This document shows positions 1 through 6,993 of a stretch of DNA of 10,203 nucleotides, in pieces; the first letter of the stretch is position 1; each line of letters begins with the position of its first letter. The translations under genes and the position numbers were made by a program. The notes beneath the pieces were generated by a model, which did not search any database, was not told the origin of the DNA, and saw nothing but the letters and a program-made list of their open reading frames with translations. The DNA is from CAG-390 sp964579135 (GTDB lineage: Bacteria; Bacillota; Clostridia; Oscillospirales; CAG-272). The stretch spans positions 1 through 10,203 of the forward strand of contig CAZOFD010000037.1 of the NCBI GenBank assembly GCA_964579135.1, given 5' to 3'.

Positions 1-165
1 GCGGTTTGTGCTCGAGTGGCTTTTTAAGCGGAGTTTAAAGCGACTTTTTAAAGCGGCTTTTCGGAACAAACTTTTCGGAGCGAGTTCTTTTGAACTATGT
101 TTGCCCGAGCGAGCATGGAGCGAAGCTCAGGCGTTGCCGCACGGCGTGCCGCCGCTTCGCTTTAA
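1..165. other. Intergenic stretch with GC-rich palindrome, no gene recognised
   Basis: I see no supportable gene here. The first 80 bases contain near-repeats (TTTTTAAGCGG and TTTTTAAAGCGG; CTTTTCGGA twice). Bases 120-160 form a compound hairpin: GCGAAGC (120-126) pairs with GCTTCGC (154-160), GGCG (130-133) pairs with CGCC (150-153), and an inner GCC/GGC (136-138/143-145) closes a four-base loop. It lies beyond the terminator of gpmI and may be the end of a transcript entering from outside the window, or an interspersed repeat. A 107-codon open frame crosses it but runs through the terminator and into gpmI antisense, so I do not call it. Confidence 0.4.
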
Positions 166-171
166 CTATAT

Positions 172-214
172 AAAAAACCGTCGCATAGGACGTTTGCCCT
201 ATGCGACGTTTTTT
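172..214. terminator. Bidirectional rho-independent terminator after gpmI
   Basis: An 11-bp perfect stem, 179-189 pairing with 198-208, encloses an 8-base loop. It is flanked by an A6 run (172-177) and a T6 run (209-214), so it has a U-tract in both directions. It lies about 38 bases beyond the gpmI stop codon on the minus strand and could also stop transcription entering from the left on the plus strand. Confidence 0.85.
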
Positions 215-245
215 ATTTATATAAACGTTTTTGGATATCGGGTGA

Positions 246-1898
246 TCACTCGGCTATTTCAACGAGCGACGCGTCCCACATCTGCGGTGCTTCGTAACCC
301 AAAAGATTTACGACGGTCGCCGCGACGTTAGAGAGCCCGAATTCGCCGTTGTCCGCTTTGAGTTTGATCTTGCCCTCGCCGGTGGCGTCGTAAAGAATGC
401 AAGGGACTTTGTTAAGCGTGTGCGACGTTTTCGCTTTGTAGCTGCCGTCGGCGTTGAGTTTGGGAGCTTTCGTTTTTTTGTCGAGCTCCGCCATTTCGTC
501 GGCGTTTCCGTGGTCGGCTGTGATGATTGCGACGCCGCCGAGCTTGTCTACGACGCGCAAGATCCTTGCCAATTGCAGATCGAGTGCTTCCATAGAGCAT
601 ATGGTAGCCTCAAGAGAGCCCGTATGACCCACCATATCGCCGTTCGGGAAGTTTACGCGCAAATACTTGTATTCGCCGCTCTCAAGGCACTCTATCAGTT
701 TATCCGTGATCTCTGCGCATTTCATCCACGGTCTTTGCTCGAAAGGTACGACGTCGGACGGGATTTCTATATAGGTTTCGAGCTCCTCGGAGAACTTTTC
801 GGATTTATTTCCGTTCCAAAAATACGTAACGTGACCGTATTTTTGAGTTTCCGATATCGCAAGCTGCTTTATCCCCGTTCCCGCGAGATACTCGCCGAGC
901 GTATTCGTTATCTCGGGGGGAGAGACGAGATAGCGCGACGGGATGTGCAGGTCACCGTCGTATTCGAGCATTCCGGCGTAGATGACGCGGGGGAATCTTA
1001 CTCTGTCGAATTTGTCGAAGTTTTCGCTGTCAAAGGCTCGGGAGATCTCTATGGAGCGGTCGCCGCGGAAGTTGAAGAAGATTACGCTGTCGCCGTCCTC
1101 GATCGTGCCGACGGGGGCGCCGTCCTTTGCGATAACGAAAGGCGGGAGATCTTGGTCTATCACCCCGGATTCAGCGCGATAGGCAGTTATCGCCTCTTCC
1201 GCGGAAGAGAACGTTCTGCCTTCGCCGAGAACGTGCGTTTTCCAGCCGCGCTCGACCATCGACCAATCCGCTTCGTATCTGTCCATCGTTATCTTCATAC
1301 GTCCGCCGCCGCTTGCTATTGCGATATCGAACGATTCATCGCGCAGATCAGCCAAAAACGCCTCGAAAGGAACGACGTAATCAAGTGCCGAGGTCTCGCC
1401 GACGTCTCTGCCGTCGAGCAAAACGTGGATGCGAACTTTTGATATGCCCTCGCTCTTGGCTTTGATTATCATCGCCTTGAGATGGTCTATATGCGAGTGA
1501 ACGTTGCCGTCGGAAAAAAGGCCGAGGAAGTGCAGGGTAGAGCCGTTAGATTTTACGTTTGCGATGAGATCACGCCAAGTTTTGCTTTCGAAGATCTTTC
1601 CGCTTTCTATGGATTGGGTAACGAGTTTTGCGCCTTGTGCAAAAACTTGCCCCGCGCCGAGAGCGTTGTGACCGACTTCGCTGTTGCCCATATCGTCGTC
1701 GGACGGCAGACCGACCGCCGTGCCGTGAGCCTTAAGAGCTACCGTCGGGCGAGAAGCAAGGAGCCCGTCGAGCGTGGGCGTATAAGCTCGGCTTACGGCG
1801 TTTGTGGGGCCAGCGGGGGCTATGCCGACGCCGTCCATAACTATCGTCAATACGGGACCTTTGACGCCGCCGTATTCGGATCTTGTGAGTTTTTTCAT
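246..1898 (-). CDS. gpmI: 2,3-bisphosphoglycerate-independent phosphoglycerate mutase
   Basis: The product is a 550-residue cytosolic, metal-dependent enzyme that interconverts 3- and 2-phosphoglycerate in glycolysis and gluconeogenesis through a phosphoserine intermediate. Visible family residues are D22 (MDGVG), the catalytic S73 in GNSEVGHNALGAG, H134 (GNVHSHIDH), the phosphate-binding NFRGDR at 276-281, K353 (ETQKYGH), D421/H425 (NGDMVGH), D462/H463 (TADHGN) and H493 (SHT). These correspond to the two metal sites and active site of known iPGMs. I chose the ATG at 1898 because AAAGGA (1907-1912) sits 8 bases upstream; the frame stays open to 1973, but that extension crosses the promoter. 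At 550 residues it is longer than the usual bacterial form of about 510. Features such as GTAVGLPSDDDMGNSEVGH and GLSNVAATVVNLLGYEAP resemble plant and trypanosomatid enzymes. It is transcribed alone, divergently from mrp. Confidence 0.97.
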   Translation of the reverse strand: MKKLTRSEYGGVKGPVLTIVMDGVGIAPAGPTNAVSRAYTPTLDGLLASRPTVALKAHGTAVGLPSDDDMGNSEVGHNALGAGQVFAQGAKLVTQSIESGKIFESKTWRDLIANVKSNGSTLHFLGLFSDGNVHSHIDHLKAMIIKAKSEGISKVRIHVLLDGRDVGETSALDYVVPFEAFLADLRDESFDIAIASGGGRMKITMDRYEADWSMVERGWKTHVLGEGRTFSSAEEAITAYRAESGVIDQDLPPFVIAKDGAPVGTIEDGDSVIFFNFRGDRSIEISRAFDSENFDKFDRVRFPRVIYAGMLEYDGDLHIPSRYLVSPPEITNTLGEYLAGTGIKQLAISETQKYGHVTYFWNGNKSEKFSEELETYIEIPSDVVPFEQRPWMKCAEITDKLIECLESGEYKYLRVNFPNGDMVGHTGSLEATICSMEALDLQLARILRVVDKLGGVAIITADHGNADEMAELDKKTKAPKLNADGSYKAKTSHTLNKVPCILYDATGEGKIKLKADNGEFGLSNVAATVVNLLGYEAPQMWDASLVEIAE

Positions 1899-1932
1899 AA
1901 TCGTTGTCCTTTCGATATAGTTTACCGAATAT

Positions 1933-1960
1933 AGTATACCCTTTTTTAAAAAAAATTCAA
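1933..1960 (-). promoter_or_regulatory. Sigma-A type promoter of gpmI
   Basis: On the minus strand, TTGAAT (1955-1960) is followed after 16 bases by TATACT (1933-1938), which would start transcription about 30 bases ahead of the gpmI ATG. The spacer is A/T-rich. It lies back to back with the mrp promoter. Confidence 0.75.
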
Positions 1961-2020
1961 GTCCCTCGGACAAAATTTGTTGATTTTAAGAGCCTTGATG
2001 CAAATAATGCCCTTTACGGC

Positions 2021-2049
2021 TTGATTTTTGCGTCGCTTTGGGGTATAAT
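2021..2049 (+). promoter_or_regulatory. Sigma-A type promoter of the mrp-lgt-folD cluster
   Basis: TTGATT (2021-2026), a 17-base spacer and a perfect TATAAT (2044-2049). The predicted start near 2056 gives a leader of about 34 bases before the mrp ATG. The promoters of the Ig-repeat gene and of smpB have identical hexamers and spacing. Confidence 0.85.
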
Positions 2050-2089
2050 AATTTTTATAACATTATATAAAAAGGACGGTATTTCGGAT

Positions 2090-2932
2090 ATGTCGGAATG
2101 TAATCACGATTGTTCGTCGTGCGGAGCGGATTGCCCCTCGAGGGGGAGCGCACCGGTCGATCTTCACGAGGCGCCGAACGAACTCAGCAATATAAAGCAC
2201 GTCGTCGGTATTGTCAGCGGCAAAGGCGGCGTCGGCAAATCTCTCGTAACTTGTATGCTTGCCGTGCTACTGAGACGGCGCGGCTATAACGTCGGAATCC
2301 TCGACGCGGACATAACCGGTCCCTCGGTGCCAAAGGTGTTCGGCCTTAGGGAAGAGGTAACGGGTACGGAGAACGGTATGATCCCGCCCCGCACGACGAC
2401 CGGAATCGACGTAATGTCGCTTAATCTTATGCTTGAGGACGAAAAGCGCCCCGTTATTTGGCGCGGTCCCGTTATCGCCGGCACGGTAAAGCAGTTTTGG
2501 AAAGATACGATATGGAACGATATCGACGTTTTGTTGATTGACTGCCCTCCGGGAACGGGCGACGTTCCACTTACCGTATTCCAAACCATTCCGCTTGACG
2601 GAATAGTTATCGTCAGCAGCCCGCAGGAGCTCGTCTCCGTTATCGTAAGCAAGGCTGCGAATATGGCGCAAATGATGGATATTCCGGTGCTCGGATTGGT
2701 CGAAAATATGAGTTGCGTTCGTTGCCCCGATTGCGGAAAAGAGATCAACGTTTTCGGTGACAGCCATATCGGCGATATTGCGAACGAATTCGGTTACGAT
2801 CTGCTCGCTCGCATACCGCTCGATCAAAAGATAGCCGCTTTGTGCGACAAGGGTATGCTCGAGCTTATGGACAACGATTATCTTGACGAAGCGGCAAAGA
2901 TCATCGCGCGCAAGATCGGTCTTGAAGAGTAA
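2090..2932 (+). CDS. mrp: Mrp/NBP35-family iron-sulfur cluster carrier ATPase
   Basis: The product is a 280-residue cytosolic P-loop ATPase of the Mrp/ApbC/NBP35 group, which bind and pass on Fe-S clusters as dimers. The N-terminus carries four cysteines (C4, C8, C11, C15), followed by a deviant Walker A motif GKGGVGKS (44-51), LDADITGPS (71-79), the DCPPGTGD motif (151-158), and the C-terminal metal-binding CPDC (C212, C215) in ENMSCVRCPDCG. The combination of the N-terminal Cys cluster and the CPxC pair indicates a cluster carrier rather than a MinD/ParA-type protein. I chose the ATG at 2090, although the nearest Shine-Dalgarno-like AAAGGA (2071-2076) is 13 bases away, rather long. The open frame extends upstream to 1904 but crosses the promoter. 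It is the first gene of a plus-strand cluster; lgt follows 64 bases later. The client proteins cannot be deduced from the context. Confidence 0.95.
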   Translation: MSECNHDCSSCGADCPSRGSAPVDLHEAPNELSNIKHVVGIVSGKGGVGKSLVTCMLAVLLRRRGYNVGILDADITGPSVPKVFGLREEVTGTENGMIPPRTTTGIDVMSLNLMLEDEKRPVIWRGPVIAGTVKQFWKDTIWNDIDVLLIDCPPGTGDVPLTVFQTIPLDGIVIVSSPQELVSVIVSKAANMAQMMDIPVLGLVENMSCVRCPDCGKEINVFGDSHIGDIANEFGYDLLARIPLDQKIAALCDKGMLELMDNDYLDEAAKIIARKIGLEE

Positions 2933-2996
2933 GGCTTGCACGGCACTTGCGGTGCTTCTTTAAATTAACGAAACTCGGAGGTCGGACGAGTAGATA

Positions 2997-4037
2997 ATGG
3001 TAACGGTATCGTTTCCGGGGCTCGGTATAGGCCCTTTGTCATTTAACAAAATAGCCTTTTCGATCGGCAAGATAGAGGTGCGATGGTACGGCATTATAAT
3101 CGTATGCGGTATATTGCTTGCAATGTCGTACGCTTATTATCGTTCGAAATTTGAAAAGATATCGCTTGACGATCTTTTGGATTATGCGCTTTTTGCGATA
3201 TTTTTCGGTATTGTGGGAGCAAGGGCGTATTACGTCCTGACAACGCTCGACAGCGGAAATTACAAAACTTTTTGGGATTATTTTAAGATCTGGGAGGGCG
3301 GAATAGCCATTTACGGTGCCATAATCGGCGGAGCGGCGGCTATCATCCTCGTCAGTTTGAAGAAAAAGATCAAGATTACAAAGGCGCTCGATATGACAGC
3401 TCTTGCCGTTATGATAGGTCAGATCGTCGGCAGATGGGGGAACTTCTTTAACGGCGAGGCATACGGGGTCGCGCCCGACGAGTCGAATCCGCTGTATTTT
3501 TTGCGAATGGAGCTCAACGGCAAGATCGTTCAGCCCACGTTTTTGTACGAGTCCGTGTGGAACCTTTGCGGATTTCTTGTTATAAACGCCTTTTACAAAA
3601 AGAAAAAGTTCGACGGTCAGATAACGGCAAGTTATTTTGCTTGGTACGGATTCGGCAGATTTTTTATCGAGAGTTTGCGTACGGACAGTTTGATGGTAGG
3701 TAGCTTCAGGATATCTCGTATAGTTGCGTTCGTTTGTTTCGTTGCCTCCGTAGCCGTAATGGCAGCGGCGTTTATCGCGATCGCCAAAGGCAAGCTCGCG
3801 CCGCTCGGCGGCGAGAGGCTCGGTGCCGCAGACACTCTTGCGCAAAGCAACGCGTGCGCTTGCGAAGAAATCGGGGACGAGAATTGTATCGGCGGTGACG
3901 CGAAACAAGATACGGAACTCGCTCGCCCTGCCGCCGCGCAGAACGGCGAAGAGTCCAAGGCGACGAGCGAATCCGAACGGCACGAAACAAGCGACAAAAT
4001 GAACGATTTGACCGCAAAAACAGACGACGTCGAGTGA
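2997..4037 (+). CDS. lgt: Phosphatidylglycerol:prolipoprotein diacylglyceryl transferase
   Basis: Lgt is an integral membrane enzyme that moves diacylglycerol from phosphatidylglycerol to the lipobox cysteine of prolipoproteins, the first step of lipoprotein maturation. The 346-residue product has the family opening (VSFPGLGIGPLSFNKIAFSIG), several membrane helices, GARAYYVL (74-81), WEGGIAIYGAIIGG (99-112), and the Lgt signature GRWGNFFNGE (145-154) with R146, N149 and E154. A further conserved YGFGRFFIESLR precedes the last helix. The core ends near residue 265. The remaining 80 residues form a hydrophilic, Ala/Glu/Ser-rich tail with cysteines in ACACEE and ENCIGG; this tail is unusual for Lgt. 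The start is the ATG at 2997, just after an in-frame TAG at 2991; the nearest good ribosome site, GGAGG (2977-2981), is 15 bases away, longer than normal. folD follows 12 bases after the stop, so the two are probably co-transcribed. Confidence 0.95.
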   Translation: MVTVSFPGLGIGPLSFNKIAFSIGKIEVRWYGIIIVCGILLAMSYAYYRSKFEKISLDDLLDYALFAIFFGIVGARAYYVLTTLDSGNYKTFWDYFKIWEGGIAIYGAIIGGAAAIILVSLKKKIKITKALDMTALAVMIGQIVGRWGNFFNGEAYGVAPDESNPLYFLRMELNGKIVQPTFLYESVWNLCGFLVINAFYKKKKFDGQITASYFAWYGFGRFFIESLRTDSLMVGSFRISRIVAFVCFVASVAVMAAAFIAIAKGKLAPLGGERLGAADTLAQSNACACEEIGDENCIGGDAKQDTELARPAAAQNGEESKATSESERHETSDKMNDLTAKTDDVE

Positions 4038-4049
4038 GACGGGGGAATT

Positions 4050-4919
4050 ATGGAACAAAGTATCGCTAAAATAATAGACGGCAAGGAGGTATCCGCCAAG
4101 ATACGTGCGGAGATTCGCGTCGAGGCTGAGAATTTCAAAGCTGCCAACGGTCGCGCCCCCGGGCTTGCGGTTATACGCGTAGGTGAGGATCCTGCGTCTC
4201 GTGTGTACGTTAAAAACAAACTGAAAGCCTGCGAGGAAGTCGGATTTTATTCCGAGCAACACATTATGCCAGAGAATACGGAAATGAATGAGTTGCTCGG
4301 TGAGATAAGCAAACTCAACGCGGACGACAATATCGACGGCGTGCTTGTTCAATTGCCGTTGCCGCGCCATCTTGACGAAGCGGCTGTCGTTTCGGCGGTT
4401 GCGCACGAAAAAGACGCGGACGCTTTTCACACGCTCGATGCCGGGCACCTTGCGCTTGCACCCGGTAATATCTTGCCCTGTACTCCTGCGGGAATAATGG
4501 CAATGCTCGATTATTACGGCATTTCTGTCCGCGGAAAGGAGTGCGTTGTGGTCGGTAGATCGTCCATCGTCGGGCGACCTATGGCGGCGCTGTTGCTCGA
4601 AGCGGACGGCACCGTGACCGTCGCTCACAGTCGCACCGCGGATTTGGCGAGCGTAACTCGTCGCGCGGATATTCTCGTCAGCGCAGTCGGCAGGGCAGGG
4701 CTTATAACCGCGGATATGGTAAAACCGGGCGCGGTGGTCGTAGACGTCGGTATGAATCGCAATTCCGAGGGCAAACTTTGCGGAGACGTGGATTTTGATG
4801 GAGTTGCAAAGGTAGCTTCGTATATAACTCCCGTTCCCGGCGGCGTCGGACCTATGACGGTTACGATGCTTATGCGCAACACTATGGAAGCGGCAAAAAA
4901 CAGAGTGGCTGGAAAATAA
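4050..4919 (+). CDS. folD: Bifunctional methylenetetrahydrofolate dehydrogenase / methenyltetrahydrofolate cyclohydrolase
   Basis: FolD interconverts 5,10-methylene-, 5,10-methenyl- and 10-formyl-tetrahydrofolate in the cytosol, supplying one-carbon units for purine, fMet-tRNA and related synthesis. The 289-residue product has normal length. The active-site segment SRVYVKNKLKAC contains the YxxxK pair Y53/K57, LVQLPLP carries Q101, KDADAFH carries D124, and the nucleotide-binding loop is GRSSIVGRP (169-177). The second family signature, PVPGGVGPMT, lies at 261-270. One small deviation is that the usual KDVDGFHP segment reads KDADAFHT here. The ATG at 4050 is preceded by a GGGGGA ribosome site (4039-4046 region). 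It is the last gene of the mrp-lgt-folD cluster and is followed by a strong terminator. Confidence 0.97.
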   Translation: MEQSIAKIIDGKEVSAKIRAEIRVEAENFKAANGRAPGLAVIRVGEDPASRVYVKNKLKACEEVGFYSEQHIMPENTEMNELLGEISKLNADDNIDGVLVQLPLPRHLDEAAVVSAVAHEKDADAFHTLDAGHLALAPGNILPCTPAGIMAMLDYYGISVRGKECVVVGRSSIVGRPMAALLLEADGTVTVAHSRTADLASVTRRADILVSAVGRAGLITADMVKPGAVVVDVGMNRNSEGKLCGDVDFDGVAKVASYITPVPGGVGPMTVTMLMRNTMEAAKNRVAGK

Positions 4920-4973
4920 TCGGGTAGCACGGCAGTGCGCAAAAACGCTGCGACTGTAAAGCAATTAAATCAA

Positions 4974-5019
4974 AAAACGACCTCCCGGTCGGATTTAGAT
5001 CCGACCGGGAGGTCGTTTT
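4974..5019. terminator. Long bidirectional terminator between folD and the Ig-repeat gene
   Basis: Bases 4974-4993 pair without mismatch with 5000-5019 (20 bp); T4994-A4999 can extend the stem and leave a TTAG loop. The outermost pairs are A4/T4, giving a U-run in either direction. It lies 54 bases after the folD stop and 29 bases beyond the stop of the convergent minus-strand gene, so it serves both. Confidence 0.93.
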
Positions 5020-5048
5020 AATATCGGCAGACGTATGCGAACGCCGAT

Positions 5049-6908
5049 TTACATAAAGTTCTTTTTATAATAAATGATCAAACCGACAAGCGCGGCGGCG
5101 ATAACGACCAAAATGACAACCCAAAGCACAAGCATCGTGTTGCCTTTGGATTTTGCGCCGGACACGTTCGACGCGGTCGTGTTGTCGGGCTCGGGCGATT
5201 GAGACGGATCGCCGGTGGGCGCGTCGGTATCCGATGCCGGCGGATTTTGCGGAGTCGTGGCGTCGGGCGCAGTGGCTGACGTGCCGCCGTTCGAAGTGTT
5301 CGAAGGCGTGCTTTCCGGCGGCAGTGGATTCGTTGTTTCGCCACCCGTTACGGTTATATCGATCGTAAACTTTTTGCCGCGATATTCGATCTCGACAGAG
5401 CTTTCGTTGCCGACGAATCCCTCGCTCGAAAAAGTAAAGTATTCGGCGGGAATTTCTGCTTTGGACGTATCGGAAAATACCACCTCGGCGACAAGCCCGG
5501 TTACGTCGAAAAAGTCGCCCGCTTTATAATCGAGTTTGGTGGGCTTTGTTTTGATCGTGACGGAGGATATCTCGAGAGGTTTTACCGTGATCTTTTGTAC
5601 GACGGTCAAACCGGCGTAACTGATGGTGATCTCGATCTCTTCTTCTGCGTTGCTCTTCAAAACGAAAGGCTTCAGCGGCGTCCAAGAAAATCCGACCGCT
5701 TCTTCGTCGGCGCTGCCGTCGTTGCTCTTTACAAGTATCTTTATACCCGTCGGGTCGAATATCTCGCCCTCGTTGTATACGGTCTTGTTCGGCGCAGTGT
5801 CGATGATAAGTTCTTGCGCCGTTTTCTTTTCGACGGTTATGCTGAAAGTGGCTTCGTGAGATTCGAATTCGTTGACTTTGTAGGTTATCTTGATCTGAGT
5901 ATCGGTCACCTTGAGTTTCGCGTCGCGCGAGGGCGACAGTATGAGCGAGGCAAACTGCGCCTCGGGCAGGGAAGTGGGCGCGGGGTCGTTTTCCGTTTTG
6001 TAAAGCAGAATAGAGATGCCGGATATGTCGGGGCTCTGACCCGCGACGTACTTTAATTTATCGGGCAAACGGGATATCTCGATGTGGTGATAAACTCTGT
6101 CGGGCTTTACGGTTATGGGGAGTTCGCATTGCAAACCCGCATATGTAAACGTAACGGATTTATCGTTTTCCGTAAGCGGATCCGAGACCGAAACGGCAAC
6201 CTTATTCGTTACGATGACCTCGGTTTCGTCGTCGTAAACGATCCTGACGGTAACACCTTTTTTGTTAAACGAATCGCCTACGTTGTATACGGATACGAAA
6301 TCGCCGTCGGTCGCCCATTTCAGCTTTCCGCCGATTACCGATAGTGCGTCGGACGTAATCGTTTTCTCACCGAAAGCGGCGGATATGCTTTTCGTATCCG
6401 AGGTGATAACGGCGTCTTTCTTTAGGCTGTATGCAACTCGCGAAGATACGTCTTTTTCGGTTCTGTCGGCAAATTTCGCCTTAACGGTGATGGCTGACGG
6501 GTCGAATTTATCTCCGACGTAGAACTTTTTGACGGCACTCACCTCAAAGGACGATATGGCGGTTACCGATATGGGGTGCCCCGAACTGTAGCCGTTGTCC
6601 GTTCTGAAGACGATGGTCTTGTCGGAGGCTTTGAGAGCTCCGGACGGAGAATATTCGAAATTCGAAGCCGGCAGCCTCTTCGTGTCGCCGTTTGAATAGG
6701 TAACGGTTGCGATCCAACCCGTTGGGTCAAAAGAGTCTCCCTCGTAGTAGGAAGTAACCGCTCCGTTCTCGGCGCTTATCGTAATACCCGTGATCGCCGC
6801 GTCGCGCGGTTCGGCGACGGCGGGGATCGCGACAACGTTTATAATAAACAACAAGGAAATCAATAAAAGGATCAAAAGCCACGGGGCTTTGCGGGTCTTT
6901 TCGGTCAT
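5049..6908 (-). CDS. Membrane-anchored surface protein with six Ig-like repeats
   Basis: This is a 619-residue protein. The N-terminus is a short basic stretch and a hydrophobic segment (about 9-32) that acts as signal peptide or anchor. Residues 38-522 contain six divergent repeats of about 75-90 residues. Each has a version of the motif Y-x-x-G-D-x-F-D-x-T-G: Y55EGDSFDPTG, Y130VGDKFDPSA, Y208NVGDSFNKKG, Y287VAGQSPDISG, Y378NEGEIFDPTG and Y461KAGDFFDVTG. These resemble bacterial Ig-like (Big_3-type) folds, and each ends in an I/V-T-V strand. A Ser/Thr/Pro/Asn-rich stalk (523-590) leads to a transmembrane helix (about 591-613) and the tail YYKKNFM. There is no LPXTG sorting motif, so it is probably held by the helix, with the repeats outside the cell. 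The ATG at 6908 follows AAGGAGG (6920-6926) at 11 bases. Its role, perhaps adhesion or wall contact, cannot be deduced. Confidence 0.88.
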   Translation of the reverse strand: MTEKTRKAPWLLILLLISLLFIINVVAIPAVAEPRDAAITGITISAENGAVTSYYEGDSFDPTGWIATVTYSNGDTKRLPASNFEYSPSGALKASDKTIVFRTDNGYSSGHPISVTAISSFEVSAVKKFYVGDKFDPSAITVKAKFADRTEKDVSSRVAYSLKKDAVITSDTKSISAAFGEKTITSDALSVIGGKLKWATDGDFVSVYNVGDSFNKKGVTVRIVYDDETEVIVTNKVAVSVSDPLTENDKSVTFTYAGLQCELPITVKPDRVYHHIEISRLPDKLKYVAGQSPDISGISILLYKTENDPAPTSLPEAQFASLILSPSRDAKLKVTDTQIKITYKVNEFESHEATFSITVEKKTAQELIIDTAPNKTVYNEGEIFDPTGIKILVKSNDGSADEEAVGFSWTPLKPFVLKSNAEEEIEITISYAGLTVVQKITVKPLEISSVTIKTKPTKLDYKAGDFFDVTGLVAEVVFSDTSKAEIPAEYFTFSSEGFVGNESSVEIEYRGKKFTIDITVTGGETTNPLPPESTPSNTSNGGTSATAPDATTPQNPPASDTDAPTGDPSQSPEPDNTTASNVSGAKSKGNTMLVLWVVILVVIAAALVGLIIYYKKNFM

Positions 6909-6948
6909 ATCTGTTGATTCCTCCTTAAAACCGTAAGATATCAACGTT

Positions 6949-6977
6949 ATTATATCACCAAATCGCGTCAAAATCAA
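6949..6977 (-). promoter_or_regulatory. Sigma-A type promoter of the Ig-repeat gene
   Basis: On the minus strand, TTGATT (6972-6977), a 17-base spacer and TATAAT (6949-6954) lie about 40 bases ahead of the ATG at 6908. The -35 box sits just beyond the stop codon of the preceding gene (6994), so the surface protein can be expressed on its own. Confidence 0.85.
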
Positions 6978-6993
6978 GAGCGCGAGGCGTTGT

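Noticed and set aside
9..20. tRNA-Leu/Ser D-arm-like sequence TGCTCGAGTGGC
   Set aside because: No anticodon stem, T-arm or acceptor pairing follows.
8..331. 107-codon plus-strand open frame
   Set aside because: It runs through the terminator hairpin and into gpmI antisense, has no ribosome site, and its translation follows palindromic DNA.
420..1442. 340-codon plus-strand open frame opposite gpmI
   Set aside because: It is entirely antisense to a clear gpmI coding sequence, has no ribosome site and shows no domain.
2933..2996. Possible terminator between mrp and lgt
   Set aside because: Only a 4-bp GCAC/GTGC stem is present and no real U-tract follows; read-through is more likely.
3039..4964. 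641-codon minus-strand open frame opposite lgt and folD
   Set aside because: It spans two well-identified genes on the other strand; its length reflects codon bias, and its sequence is Arg/His/Cys-rich without motifs.
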